A DNA stretch of 64,000 nt, taken from Streptomyces prunicolor NBRC 13075 (GTDB lineage Bacteria; Actinomycetota; Actinomycetes; Streptomycetales; Streptomycetaceae). The translations under genes were made by a program, and so were the position numbers. The notes beneath the pieces are model-generated. The model made no database searches and was not told the origin of the DNA. It was given only the letters and a program-made list of their open reading frames with translations. The DNA lies in the NCBI RefSeq assembly GCF_000367365.1, contig NZ_BARF01000014.1:124001-188000 (forward strand), in the 5' to 3' direction. Positions 42,034-51,696 of this stretch are shown here, one piece after another (position 1 is the stretch's first letter; every line of letters begins with the position of its first letter).

Positions 42034-45000
42034 GTGAGTACCGACCTGACCCTGCTGCCGCGTGTCGCCCATCGAAGACAGGAGGTCACCGCGCCCCGTC
42101 TCCGCGGGCTCCTCGCGTTGCTCGCGGGCGACCTGCGCACGGGCTGCAGCACCGAGCGGCTGGTGGAAGGGCTGTGGCCGGACGAGTTGCCGGAGCGGCC
42201 GGGGAAGGCGCTCCAGGTCCTCGTGTCCAGGGCCCGGGCCCAGCTCGGCGCTGACCTCATCGTCAGCACGCCGACCGGATACCGGCTCGCCCTCGCCGAG
42301 GACCAGGTCGACAGCTCCGCCCTGCTGCTGCACGCCACCGCCGGCGCGGACCGGGCCAGGGCCGGGGACCACGCGGGATCGCTGGCCGCGGCCGAGGCCG
42401 GACTCGCCCTCTGGGAAGGCACCCCCGACCAGGGCGGCGACACCGACGACCCGGTGGCCGCATTGCGCGCCGAACGTGCCCCCGTCCACGACACACTCGT
42501 CCGCGCGCAGGCGCTCGCGCTCGCCCGCCTCGGACGGCACGCGGAGGCCGCCGGACCGCTCGCCGCGGCGGCCGTGGCGCATCCGCGCGACGAGGAGGTG
42601 CTCGGTGAGTTGCTGCGCGGCGAGGCGGCGACGGCCGGTCCGTCCGCCGCGCTGACCCGGTACGAGGCGTACCGCCGGGAGCTGCGCGACGAACTCGGCA
42701 CCGATCCGGGCGCCGGACTCAAGGCCGTGCAACAGGAGTTGCTGCGTGGTGAGGCCCCGGTGGCCAGGCACGGTGTGCCGCACGAGCCGAATCCGTTGCT
42801 CGGCCGGGACGAGGACATCGCGGCGGTCGAAGGGCTGCTCCGTTCCTCGCGCGCCGTCACCGTAGTAGGACCCGGCGGCCTCGGCAAGACCCGGCTCGCG
42901 CACGCCGTCAGCCGCCGGGCCGAGCAGCGCGTCGTGTACTTCGTGCCGCTCGCCGGCGTCACCGCGGACGCGGACGTGGCCGCGGAGGTCTCCTCCGCAC
43001 TCGGCGCCGGTGCCCTGAGCGGGTCCGCCTCGGGCGACCCGGTCACCGTCATGCTCGGCGTGCTCGGCTCCGGGCCCGCGCTGCTGGTCCTCGACAACTG
43101 CGAGCAGGTCGTCCGGGGCGCCGCCGACCTCGTACAGGCGCTCGTCTCCTCCTCCAAGGACCTGCGGGTGCTCGCCACCAGCCGGTCCCCGCTCGGCCTC
43201 ACCTCCGAGGCGGTGTACGCGCTGCCCGAACTCGGCCTCGGTGTCTCGGCGGAGTTGTTCACGCAGCGGGCCCGGGCCGCCCGGAGCGGGGTGGAGCTGC
43301 CGCCGGACGCGGTGGCCGAGCTGTGCAGGCACCTCGACGGGCTGCCGCTCGCCGTGGAGTTGGCGGCGGCGCGGGTGCGCGTCCTGTCGGTCCCGGACAT
43401 CGCCCGCCGCCTCGGCGACCGCTTCGCGCTGCTGCGCGGCGGGGCACGGGACGTGCCGGAACGTCACCGCACCCTGCACGCGGTCGTCGAGTGGAGCTGG
43501 AACCTGCTCGCCGAGGACGCAAGAGCGGCGCTGCGCACACTGTCCGTCTTCCCCGGCGGCTTCTCCGGCGAGGCGGCCGAACAGGTGCTGGGCGACGACG
43601 CGTTGGCCCTGCTGGAGCAGTTGGCCGACCAGTCGCTGCTCACCGTCGCCGACACCCCGGCCGGTGTGCGGTTCCGGATGCTGGAGACCGTACGGGAGTT
43701 CAGCGCGGCCCGGCGTACCGAGGCGGGCGAGGACGAGGCGGCCGTAGACCAATTCCTTGTGTGGGCGCGGGACTTCGGGGTCGCGCATCATGACTGGTTC
43801 TTCGGCTCGGAGCCTCGGTCCGCCTGGGAGCGGATCAGGGGTGAGCAGGACAATCTGGTGCTGGCCCTGCGGTACGCCCTGGCCCGCACGGACTGTCCCA
43901 CCATCGCCGCCCTCACCGCGGTCCTCGCCGCCCTGTGGTCCACCGGCTCCAGCTACCCCCGCCTCACCGCGCTCGCCGCGGACACCGGTCCGCCGTTGTC
44001 GCACTACTATCCCGAGCCCGAGTACGTCGAAGTCGCCCGCGCCGCCGCGGTGTTGTGCACGGCGAGCCTGTTCATGGGCTACGGTCCGCAGGTCGTACGC
44101 CAGCTCGTCACCCTGCGACGGCTGCCCGCGGCTCCGCCGGACACCCTGCTGCGTGCCATCTCGGCCGTGCTGAGCGCGGTCCCCGAGATGCTGCCCCCGG
44201 ACTACGCGGTGCTGCGGGAACTCTGTGCCAGCGAGCAGCCGTTGCTCGCCGGCATCGCCGAGTGCGTCGCCACCTATGTCTGGGAGTACGAGCACGACAT
44301 CGACCGCTCGCTCGCCTCGGCCCGTCGGGGCATCGAGGCACTGGCGCCGGTCGATCACCCCTTCCTCCAGGTCCTGGGGCACGCCCGGCTGAGCGAGCTG
44401 TGTCTGCAGGCGGAGCAGGGCGAGGCCGCGTACGAACATCTCAGGGCGGCGCTCGCGGCGTTGCCGCGCCTCGGCGACGAGCACGACTCCATCGGCGTCC
44501 GCTGGGGCCTCGTCCTCGCCTGCCTCCAGCGCGGCGAACCCGACGAGGCCGAGTACTGGCTGCGGCAGGCGGAGGACCACAACCCCGCGCAGAAGGACGA
44601 CGTCTACAGTCCCGACTTCGGCGGCCGTGCCGAGATCGCGCTCGCCCGCGGGCTGACGGAGGTCGGGCTCGGCCTGTGGCGGCGCAACGTGGAGGCGATC
44701 CCCGAGGCCGGCTCGACGCAGAACGACGACCCCTTCTACGACCGGTGGCTGCTCCAGGTCCAGTCGGCCGCGGTGACGGCGCACGCGCACGCCGGCCGGC
44801 TCGAACTCGTCGCGGACGTGGTCGACCGGCTGCGGCAGCGGATGCGGACACTGCTCTCCGGACCGGCCCGATCGCCCATGGAACTCCCCGTGTTCGGGAC
44901 GGGGTTGCACGCCCTCGGCATGGCGGGGCTGGTCTCCGGCGACGCCTCCGCCGTACGGCTGATCGCGCTGGCCGAACGGCTGCGGGTGCTGCGCGATTTC

Positions 45001-45165
45001 CAGCCGACCATGTCGGCGGACCGTGCCCGGCGGGCGGTCGGGGCCGCCGGGAACGCTGCCGGGGCGGCATACGCCGACGCGGTGTCGGAGTACGCCGCCC
45101 TGGAGCGGGACGAGTTGCGGGAGGCGGCCCGCGCTGCCATGACGGCTACTTCAGTCCGCGGTTGA
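42034..45165 (+). CDS. Large SARP (AfsR-type) regulator with NB-ARC domain
   Basis: 1043 aa. Residues ~15-75 resemble an OmpR-type DNA-binding winged helix (LRGLLALLAGDLRTGCSTER, LVEGLWPDELPERPGKALQV). Residues ~85-240 form the BTAD helical domain ending ELRDELGTDPGAGLKAVQQE. The STAND ATPase follows: Walker A VVGPGGLGKTRL (~residue 282), Walker B ALLVLDNCEQVV and GLPLAVELAAARV. The last ~450 residues are helical TPR-like repeats. This resembles large SARPs that activate antibiotic clusters. It is 10 bp after an MFS exporter and convergent (20-bp overlap) with a DrrAB-like exporter, yet no biosynthetic enzymes are in the window. Confidence 0.9.
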   Translation: MSTDLTLLPRVAHRRQEVTAPRLRGLLALLAGDLRTGCSTERLVEGLWPDELPERPGKALQVLVSRARAQLGADLIVSTPTGYRLALAEDQVDSSALLLHATAGADRARAGDHAGSLAAAEAGLALWEGTPDQGGDTDDPVAALRAERAPVHDTLVRAQALALARLGRHAEAAGPLAAAAVAHPRDEEVLGELLRGEAATAGPSAALTRYEAYRRELRDELGTDPGAGLKAVQQELLRGEAPVARHGVPHEPNPLLGRDEDIAAVEGLLRSSRAVTVVGPGGLGKTRLAHAVSRRAEQRVVYFVPLAGVTADADVAAEVSSALGAGALSGSASGDPVTVMLGVLGSGPALLVLDNCEQVVRGAADLVQALVSSSKDLRVLATSRSPLGLTSEAVYALPELGLGVSAELFTQRARAARSGVELPPDAVAELCRHLDGLPLAVELAAARVRVLSVPDIARRLGDRFALLRGGARDVPERHRTLHAVVEWSWNLLAEDARAALRTLSVFPGGFSGEAAEQVLGDDALALLEQLADQSLLTVADTPAGVRFRMLETVREFSAARRTEAGEDEAAVDQFLVWARDFGVAHHDWFFGSEPRSAWERIRGEQDNLVLALRYALARTDCPTIAALTAVLAALWSTGSSYPRLTALAADTGPPLSHYYPEPEYVEVARAAAVLCTASLFMGYGPQVVRQLVTLRRLPAAPPDTLLRAISAVLSAVPEMLPPDYAVLRELCASEQPLLAGIAECVATYVWEYEHDIDRSLASARRGIEALAPVDHPFLQVLGHARLSELCLQAEQGEAAYEHLRAALAALPRLGDEHDSIGVRWGLVLACLQRGEPDEAEYWLRQAEDHNPAQKDDVYSPDFGGRAEIALARGLTEVGLGLWRRNVEAIPEAGSTQNDDPFYDRWLLQVQSAAVTAHAHAGRLELVADVVDRLRQRMRTLLSGPARSPMELPVFGTGLHALGMAGLVSGDASAVRLIALAERLRVLRDFQPTMSADRARRAVGAAGNAAGAAYADAVSEYAALERDELREAARAAMTATSVRG

Positions 45166-45937
45166 ACTGTGATGTCGACCAGTGGTAGCCGAGCACGGTC
45201 AGGCCGACGCACCAGGCGAGCGCGATCCACCAGTTGTTGCCGATCCCGGTGCCGAGCAGCAGGCCGCGCAGGGTCTCGATGGTCGGAGTGAAGGGCTGGT
45301 ACTCGGCGATCGGCCGGAACCAGCCCGGCATGGTGTCGGCCGGGGTGAAGGCGCTGGAGATGAGCGGGAGGAGGATCAGCGGCGTCGCCATGTTGCTGGC
45401 GGCCTCGGGGTTGGGGCTGGCCATGCCCATTCCGACCGCGATCCAGGTGAGTGCCAGGGCGAACAGCACGAGCAGTCCGATGGCCGCCAGCCACTCCAGG
45501 ACCGTGGCGTCCGTGGACCGGAAACCGATGGCCACGGCGACGGCACCGACGAGCACCAGACTGGCGAGCACCTGCAGCACACTGCCGACGACGTGCCCGA
45601 TGAGTACGGAGCCGCGGTAGACCGCCATCGTGCGGAAGCGGGCGATGAGGCCCTCGGTCATGTCCATGGAGACGGAGATCGCGGCTCCGATCACGGTGCT
45701 GCCGATGGTCATCACCAGAAGGCCCGGGACGAGATAGGCGATGTAGTCGGAGCGGTCGGCGCCACCGCCACCGATGCCCGCGCTCATCACGTTTCCGAAG
45801 ACGTAGACGAAGAGCAGCAACAGCATGATCGGCGTGAGCAGCAGGTTGAGGGTCATGGACGGGTAGCGCCGTACGTGCAGCAGGTTCCGGCGGAGCATGG
45901 TGGACGAGTCGCGGACCGCGAGGGAGAGGGTGCTCAT
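45146..45937 (-). CDS. ABC-2 type exporter permease (DrrB-like)
   Basis: 263 aa with six hydrophobic helices (LLLTPIMLLLLFVYVFGNVM, IAYLVPGLLVMTIGST, LASLVLVGAVAVAIGF, ...). The ABC-2 signature region SVSMDMTEGLIARFRTMAV is present. DrrB pumps daunorubicin. ATGA overlap with the ATPase gene shows coupling. Its 3' end overlaps the SARP gene. Confidence 0.92.
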   Translation of the reverse strand: MSTLSLAVRDSSTMLRRNLLHVRRYPSMTLNLLLTPIMLLLLFVYVFGNVMSAGIGGGGADRSDYIAYLVPGLLVMTIGSTVIGAAISVSMDMTEGLIARFRTMAVYRGSVLIGHVVGSVLQVLASLVLVGAVAVAIGFRSTDATVLEWLAAIGLLVLFALALTWIAVGMGMASPNPEAASNMATPLILLPLISSAFTPADTMPGWFRPIAEYQPFTPTIETLRGLLLGTGIGNNWWIALAWCVGLTVLGYHWSTSQFNRGLK

Positions 45938-46929
45938 CGGACGTTCTCCTTGGGCTGGTTGGACACGCTGGGCTGGCTGGGCTGGTGGGCGACCTTGGCG
46001 CCGCCGGTCAGGGCGAAGAACACGTCGTCGAGGTCGGGGGTGTGCACGGTCAGCTCGTCCGCCTCGATGTCGGCGGCGTCCAACCAGTCGAGGATGGACC
46101 GCAGTTCGCGCTGGCTGCCCCCGCTGGGGATCTGCAGCGAGAGCGTCTCGTCGAACCGGGTGACCTCGCGCAGGGCCGTGGCGGCGGAGCGGTAGGTGTC
46201 CGGGTCGGTGAAGCGGAGCCGTACATGCCCGCCGGGGACGAGTCGCTTCAACTCCTCGGCGCTGCCCTCGGCGACGACCTTGCCGTCGTTCAACACCGCG
46301 ATGTGGTCGGCGAGTTCATCGGCCTCGTCGAGATACTGGGTGGTGAGGAAGACGGTCGTACCGCCCGCGACCAACTCTCGGATGATTCCCCACATGTTGT
46401 GCCGGCTGCGAGGGTCGAGACCGGTCGTCGGTTCGTCGAGGAAGATGATCCGCGGGTCGCCGACCAGGGTCATGGCGAGATCGAGGCGGCGCTTCATACC
46501 GCCGGAGTAGGTGGAAGCGGGCTTCTTCGCGGCCTCGGTGAGGTCGAAGCGCTCCAGCAGCTCGGCGGCGACCCGGCGCCCCTCCTGCCTGGACAGGTGG
46601 TGCAGGTCCGCCATCAGGAGCATGTTCTCCTCGCCGGTGATCAGCCCGTCGACGGCGGAGAACTGCCCGGTGACACCGATCGCGGCCCGCACGGCGTGTG
46701 CGTCGGTGGCCAGGTCGTGACCGCCCACCCGCAGCTCGCCGGCGTCGGAGGTCACGAGGGTGGAGAGGATCTTGACGGCGGTGGTCTTGCCGGCGCCGTT
46801 CGGACCGAGCAGGGAGAAGACGGTGCCGGTCGGCACGGCCAGGTCGATGCCGTCGAGGACCGTCTTGTCCCCGTAGGCCTTGCACAGCCCGGTGGCTGAG
46901 ATCGCGAGTTCATGGGTCGTTGTCGTCAT
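45934..46929 (-). CDS. ABC exporter ATP-binding protein (DrrA-like)
   Basis: 331 aa. Walker A GPNGAGKTT (~residue 42), signature YSGGMKRRLDLAM, Walker B IIFLDEPTTGLD and the switch His region LTTQYLDEADELADH are all intact. A C-terminal DUF4162-like domain follows (VRLRFTDPDTYRSAATALRE), plus a ~20-residue tail. It should energise the permease encoded next. The ATG at 46929 is preceded by CCGCA/TGCGG (46932-46946), a short inverted repeat. Confidence 0.95.
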   Translation of the reverse strand: MTTTTHELAISATGLCKAYGDKTVLDGIDLAVPTGTVFSLLGPNGAGKTTAVKILSTLVTSDAGELRVGGHDLATDAHAVRAAIGVTGQFSAVDGLITGEENMLLMADLHHLSRQEGRRVAAELLERFDLTEAAKKPASTYSGGMKRRLDLAMTLVGDPRIIFLDEPTTGLDPRSRHNMWGIIRELVAGGTTVFLTTQYLDEADELADHIAVLNDGKVVAEGSAEELKRLVPGGHVRLRFTDPDTYRSAATALREVTRFDETLSLQIPSGGSQRELRSILDWLDAADIEADELTVHTPDLDDVFFALTGGAKVAHQPSQPSVSNQPKENVR

Positions 46930-47102
46930 GCCGCAGAGCTTGCGGGAGGGCGCATTCAGCTCGGTTTCACGGTGGTTTCAGTGCCCTGGAACCGGTGGGT
47001 CCGCCGACAGGGAGCACGGGCGGAGCCGCGCCGATAAGCTGATGGTGCTCGGCACATCAGCGCGCACCCAGCCAAAACTCCCACCGCAGCACAGGAGGAA
47101 TC

Positions 47103-47549
47103 GTGGCCGGACAGTTCGAGGCGACAGCCGAGGTCAACCGCCCCGTCGAGGAAGTATTCGCCTTCCTCGCCGAGGGCACGAACGACCCCAAGTTCAGCCC
47201 GAGGGTCCAGGAGATCACCAAGACTCCCGAGGGCCCGACGGCCGTGGGCACCGTCTTCACCAGCACGGTCAAGGACGCCGGTATGAAGACGGGCCGCACG
47301 TTCCGGATCACCGAGTTCGAGGCTCCCCATCGCATCCGCTGGACGGAGACCTCCAAGAACACCGTGACGGCGGACGAAGGTGGCTACGACCTCGAAGCCA
47401 CCGGTCCGGGCACGACCAAGGTGAGGATCTTCAATGTCCTCGAAGGCCACGGCATCGGAAAACTGCTCGTGGGCTTCGCGCTGGGTGCGGCACGCAAGGA
47501 CGCGCCCGGGTTCGGGCAGCGGATCAAGACGGCGGTGGAGGCCTCCTGA
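47103..47549 (+). CDS. SRPBCC-superfamily protein
   Basis: 148 aa, START/Bet v1-like ligand-binding fold: FEATAEVNRPVEEVFAFLAE, TAVGTVFTSTVKDAGMKTG, RIRWTETSKNTV and a C-terminal helix. It probably binds a hydrophobic ligand or acts as a cyclase/aromatase-like accessory. A GTG at 47103 follows AGGAGGAATC. Its stop codon lies inside a 17-bp tandem duplication. The ABC exporter is divergent from it. Confidence 0.88.
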   Translation: MAGQFEATAEVNRPVEEVFAFLAEGTNDPKFSPRVQEITKTPEGPTAVGTVFTSTVKDAGMKTGRTFRITEFEAPHRIRWTETSKNTVTADEGGYDLEATGPGTTKVRIFNVLEGHGIGKLLVGFALGAARKDAPGFGQRIKTAVEAS

Positions 47550-47571
47550 AGGACGAGGCCTCCTGAAGGAC
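47538..47571 (+). repeat. 17-bp tandem duplication over the stop codon
   Basis: GAGGCCTCCTGAAGGAC occurs twice back to back (47538-47554, 47555-47571). Copy 1 contains the SRPBCC stop; copy 2 is downstream. Confidence 0.9.
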
Positions 47572-47593
47572 CGAGACCTAGGAAGCCCGGGGA

Positions 47594-50500
47594 CTAACTC
47601 GCCGTCGACGGGCGGCTGTTGTACGCCTCCACCTCCAGGAGCGGATGGCCCGAGGGCAGGGCCCTGGTCGGCCAGGACAGGGTGACGGACTGGGACTCGT
47701 CGGGCAGCAGCCACAGGTAGTTGTGGCTGTACAGCGTCGGCAGTACGCGTCGGCCGGTCGCGCCGTTCTTCAGTGAGAGCCGGACCATGGCGGCGACGGC
47801 CGGCCCGTGATTGCGGACGGTGGCGGTCAGTTCGGTACGGGATTCGGAACGGGACACGCGCCCGAGCGTCGAGGAGACCTTCGTCCGCGGCGCCTTGCCC
47901 AGCGCCCGCATGGCCGCCGGTGTCCGATAGCGCCAGTAGGTGTTGCGCGACAGGACCCGGCCGTCGCCGCCGGTCAGCGTCAGGCGCAGGAGATGCAGGT
48001 CCGGCAGGTCGTCGGTCCAGGCCGCGCTGAACGCCTTCGCGGTCGCGGCCGGTGCCACGTCCAGCCGGGCACTCCTGCTCTCGCCGAGCCGACGACCCGT
48101 CAGATCGATCAACTGCGCTGAGACCACGGCGTTCTTCAGGCCGTTGCGCGTGTGGTTGACAGCGATGACCCGCCCCTCGGGATCGGCCTGGACGTGCAGG
48201 TGTTCGCAGGCCGAACGGGCGCCGTAGTACGTGCCGTTGACGTCGAAGTCGTAGTCGTAGGTCTGCCAGACCGTGCTGTGCCACGCCGGGTGCGACATCC
48301 ACAGCATCAGACCGCTGGCGTTGTCCCAGAGGTTCGCGTTCCACGCCTCGAACATGGCGCGCGTGTTCTCGTAGTTGACGAACTGGGCCTTGCGGGCGAA
48401 GTCGTCCAGGTCCGTGGCCGTTCCAAGGCGCGCTTCTACGGCCGCCTTGTACGTCTGCGGTGCCTGGTTCCCGCGCTCGCTCCAGTCGTGGTAATACCAC
48501 GCGCCGCGGATCGGCCACTCGGGCTCGTCACCCGTCATGTTGCGCATGCTGGCGGCGGTGGAGACGACGGGCATGCCGATCTCGGTGTGGAAGCCAAAGT
48601 CCTTGCTGCCGTAGGTGGTTGGGTCGAAGTACTTCTCCGGCTCCACCCAGCCGTACGGTCCGCCGCCGGTGATGATGCCGCCGGCCGAGTTGTTCTGGTA
48701 GAGGATGCCGGGCGCCTGTCCCTCCACGGCCTCGCGCATGCCCTGGTCGATGGCGGCGGGCGGGTTGCCCTCGTTGGCCCCGCACCAGATGACCACGCTG
48801 GGGTGGATGCGGTAGCGCAGCACGGTGTCCCGGGCGATCGAGTTGAAGGCGTCGTGGTCCGGCGGGTCCATGCCCCACGCGTTGGGAAAATCGTTCCACA
48901 CCAGGATCCCGTGCTCGTCGCAGGCCGCGAAGAACTCCTCCCGGTCGGACGTGCCGACCCAGTTGCGGATCATGGTGAAGTTCATGTCACGGTGCATGCG
49001 TACGGCCGCGTCCATCCGCTCCGGCGGCATCCGGCGCAGCAGCTCGTCCCAGCCCCAGTTGCCGCCCCGGGCGAGGACCCGCACCCCGTTCACGCTGATC
49101 TTCAACGGGTCCGGGGTGTTGGACACCGACTTCACGTCCGTCCACGTGTCCCCGTCGTCCGACACCTGGATCACATAGGTCTTCGGGTAGGCCGACTCCC
49201 AGAGGACGGCGACCCGGTCGAAACGTTGTGCGGCGCCGAGGTCGACCTGGATCCACTGGTGGTCCTCGTACGCCGAGGACCAACGGGTGCTCGTGTCACC
49301 GTCGGTGGCGTGTGCGGCCGGGTGGTCGGGGTCCTCGGTGGACGCGGTGGTCTTCTGGCGCAGGGCCAGGTCGGTGCCGGGGGCGGTACTGTCGACGACA
49401 CCGAGAGACCACAGCGAGGTGCCCCAACTGGTGTTGCGCAGACCGCAGTTGATACGGACGTAACGGGCGGTCCGGGCAGTGAAGTCCTCCACCTGGAGGC
49501 TCGCGTTGCCGTTGTTGAACGGCAGCGGAACCGCACTGTTGTCCACCGACGCGGCATCGGTCCAGGTGGCGTTGTCGGCGGAGACCTGCACCAAGTAGCT
49601 CTTCGCGTACGCCTGTTCCCAGGTCAGGTCGACCCCGTCGAGGGACTGCACGGAGCCCAGGTCGACCCGGATCCACTGGTCGTCCGCGTAGGCCGAGGAC
49701 CAGCGGGTGCCGGGATCGCCGTCGGTCACGTTGCCGGCGGCGTGGTCGTCCCCGTCCGTGCTCGAAGCGTCGGCGTGTGCGTGCAGGGCCAGGTCGGTGG
49801 CGGGCCGCGCACTGTCGCGTACGGCCAGCGTCCACAGGGAGTAGCCCCAACCGGACGCCCTGGTCAGGCATTTGACGCGCATGTACCGGGCCTGTTGCCG
49901 GGCGAAGGGCACGGACTGGGTATACGCGTCACCGGAGTTGGCGAACGGCAGCGGCACCTCGTACTCGTAGCCGAACTGGCGGATGCCGAAGCGGGTGGTG
50001 CGGCGATCGCTCTCGGCGCCGTCGAGTGTGGCGACCAGGGTGAGCTTGTGGAGAGCGGGGTCACCCAGCCCGTTGGGCCACCACAACGTCGGGTTGCGCA
50101 GCCGTAGTTGACCGAAGGCGTCGGGCGCGAAGGTGACGTCGACGCTCTCGCCCGCCGGCACGGTGACGACCTTGCTGACCAGCACGCCGTCGAAGGCCGC
50201 CGAGACCGTTGTCCTGTGGTCGGATGTGTCGGCGTTGCGCACCGGGACGACGATCGTCAGCTCGGCGACCGACACCTGGGGCAGGTTCGGCAGCACGGTG
50301 TCGACCCGCGGATCGCCGATCACGACATGGCCGGTCGTTCTCAGCCGGACGTGGTTCCAGATGCCGGCGGCCCGGTCGCGTACCGCCGGCATCCAGTCCC
50401 AGCCCGAAGAGGCCAGGTAGGTGGGGGAGTTGAGGTTCATCTGGTTGGCGCCCGCGTCCACCCAGGACTCGCCCGCCGGGCCCTTGTCGCCGGGGCTGCC

Positions 50501-51649
50501 AGGGACCGGCATCGGTGTGATCTTCACCGCGAGCGCGTTCGCCCCGCCCGTCGCGAGCAGCTCGGTCATGTCATGGGCCGAGCGGGCGAACGGGTAGGTC
50601 AGACCGCCCACTTGGTGCCCGTTGAGCCAGATGTCGGCCGTGTGATTGATGCCGTCGAACTCCAGCCAGGTCCGGCGCCCGGTCCCGGTGCGCAGACCGC
50701 GCGGCAGCTCGAACTCCCGCCGGTACCACCACGAATGACGTGACAGGGCCTCGGGGATGTGGAGGTTGTTCAGTCCGACCACGGGGTCGGGCAGCTTGCC
50801 CTGGTCCACGAGTGATCCCAGTACCGTGCCGGGGACGGTGGCCGGCAGCCAACTGCTGGTGTCCGCGGACGTCTTCGACAACTTCGCGCCGTCGCCGTCG
50901 GCCCAGTCGTCCAGTGTGAGTCGCCAGCCGGACTCCACCGGGACCGTGCCGTCCTCGGCCACCGCGAGCTTGGGTGCCGGTCCGGAGTGGGTGCCCCAGT
51001 CCGTCCAGCCGGTGGCCGACGGCCGGTGGCCCGCGGCGGTGCCGTAGATCTCGAAGCCGTTGAGGCCAAGGGGGTTGGGGTTGGAGCGCCGGAGGGAGGT
51101 CAGGCGTATCCAGCGGGCGGTGACCGGGCGTGGGGGCTGGATGGTCACCACTCCGCCGGTGCCCGCCGTGGTGCGGTACGCGCTGGTCCAGGATGTGTGA
51201 TCGGTCGACGTCTCGACGACGTACTCGACCGAGTAACTGGACTGGATCTCCTTGCCTGTTGTGCCGTCGGCCGGGTTGCCCGTGGTGGGAGGCGTGAACA
51301 CCGGGTCGCTCGCGTCGGCCTCGAAGGTGAGGCGGATCGACGTGACGGTGCATACGGCCTGTAGATCGATCGCGATCCACTGCGGGTCGCCCGCCGCCGC
51401 CCGCCATCCGCTGCCGCGCACCCCCGGCGAGGTGAGCTGGTCCACCACGAACGAACCCGGGGTGGGCGCGTAGGCCGTCGAGGAGACGGACACGGGGCGG
51501 TGGAGGGCGAGTTCGCCGGGTGTGGCGGGGGAGGAGGGCGCGGCCGACGCGGGCAGGCGGAGACCGAGGCCGAACCCCGCCAGGAGGCTGGAACCCGTGG
51601 TGACGACGGAGCGGCGCGACATGTGTGGCGAACTCGATTGATCTGTCAT
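47594..51649 (-). CDS. Secreted GH2-family glycoside hydrolase with F5/8 (discoidin) repeats
   Basis: 1351 aa. Tat signal (HMSRRSVVTTGSSLLAGFGL). Residues ~46-205 are a full F5/8 C/CBM32-like domain. The GH2 sugar-binding domain is ~230-400, the immunoglobulin-like domain to ~565. Then come four half-discoidin segments in the order C-N-C-N (~566-850) before the GH2 barrel at LARGGNWGWDELL (~863). The catalytic acid/base is in WCGANEGN (~Glu959) and the nucleophile in FHTEIGMP (~Glu1022), as in exo-beta-glucosaminidases and beta-mannosidases. The substrate is not decidable: mannoside, glucosaminide or galactoside. It is divergent from the GH27 gene; a LacI-type palindrome is at 51682-51695. 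Confidence 0.92.
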   Translation of the reverse strand: MTDQSSSPHMSRRSVVTTGSSLLAGFGLGLRLPASAAPSSPATPGELALHRPVSVSSTAYAPTPGSFVVDQLTSPGVRGSGWRAAAGDPQWIAIDLQAVCTVTSIRLTFEADASDPVFTPPTTGNPADGTTGKEIQSSYSVEYVVETSTDHTSWTSAYRTTAGTGGVVTIQPPRPVTARWIRLTSLRRSNPNPLGLNGFEIYGTAAGHRPSATGWTDWGTHSGPAPKLAVAEDGTVPVESGWRLTLDDWADGDGAKLSKTSADTSSWLPATVPGTVLGSLVDQGKLPDPVVGLNNLHIPEALSRHSWWYRREFELPRGLRTGTGRRTWLEFDGINHTADIWLNGHQVGGLTYPFARSAHDMTELLATGGANALAVKITPMPVPGSPGDKGPAGESWVDAGANQMNLNSPTYLASSGWDWMPAVRDRAAGIWNHVRLRTTGHVVIGDPRVDTVLPNLPQVSVAELTIVVPVRNADTSDHRTTVSAAFDGVLVSKVVTVPAGESVDVTFAPDAFGQLRLRNPTLWWPNGLGDPALHKLTLVATLDGAESDRRTTRFGIRQFGYEYEVPLPFANSGDAYTQSVPFARQQARYMRVKCLTRASGWGYSLWTLAVRDSARPATDLALHAHADASSTDGDDHAAGNVTDGDPGTRWSSAYADDQWIRVDLGSVQSLDGVDLTWEQAYAKSYLVQVSADNATWTDAASVDNSAVPLPFNNGNASLQVEDFTARTARYVRINCGLRNTSWGTSLWSLGVVDSTAPGTDLALRQKTTASTEDPDHPAAHATDGDTSTRWSSAYEDHQWIQVDLGAAQRFDRVAVLWESAYPKTYVIQVSDDGDTWTDVKSVSNTPDPLKISVNGVRVLARGGNWGWDELLRRMPPERMDAAVRMHRDMNFTMIRNWVGTSDREEFFAACDEHGILVWNDFPNAWGMDPPDHDAFNSIARDTVLRYRIHPSVVIWCGANEGNPPAAIDQGMREAVEGQAPGILYQNNSAGGIITGGGPYGWVEPEKYFDPTTYGSKDFGFHTEIGMPVVSTAASMRNMTGDEPEWPIRGAWYYHDWSERGNQAPQTYKAAVEARLGTATDLDDFARKAQFVNYENTRAMFEAWNANLWDNASGLMLWMSHPAWHSTVWQTYDYDFDVNGTYYGARSACEHLHVQADPEGRVIAVNHTRNGLKNAVVSAQLIDLTGRRLGESRSARLDVAPAATAKAFSAAWTDDLPDLHLLRLTLTGGDGRVLSRNTYWRYRTPAAMRALGKAPRTKVSSTLGRVSRSESRTELTATVRNHGPAVAAMVRLSLKNGATGRRVLPTLYSHNYLWLLPDESQSVTLSWPTRALPSGHPLLEVEAYNSRPSTAS

Positions 51650-51681
51650 GAGCGTGATGTCCCATCAGACGTCGGCGGCAC

Positions 51682-51695
51682 TGACAACGTTGCCA
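51682..51695. promoter_or_regulatory. LacI-type operator before the GH2 gene
   Basis: TGACAACGTTGCCA is a 14-bp near-perfect palindrome around CAACGTTG, with one mismatched pair, in the GH2 leader. The -10 box is just upstream. Confidence 0.65.
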
Positions 51696-51696
51696 A

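Noticed and set aside
41890..44910. 1006-codon minus-strand frame opposite the SARP gene
   Set aside because: Compositional artefact of high third-position GC; the plus strand holds all SARP motifs.
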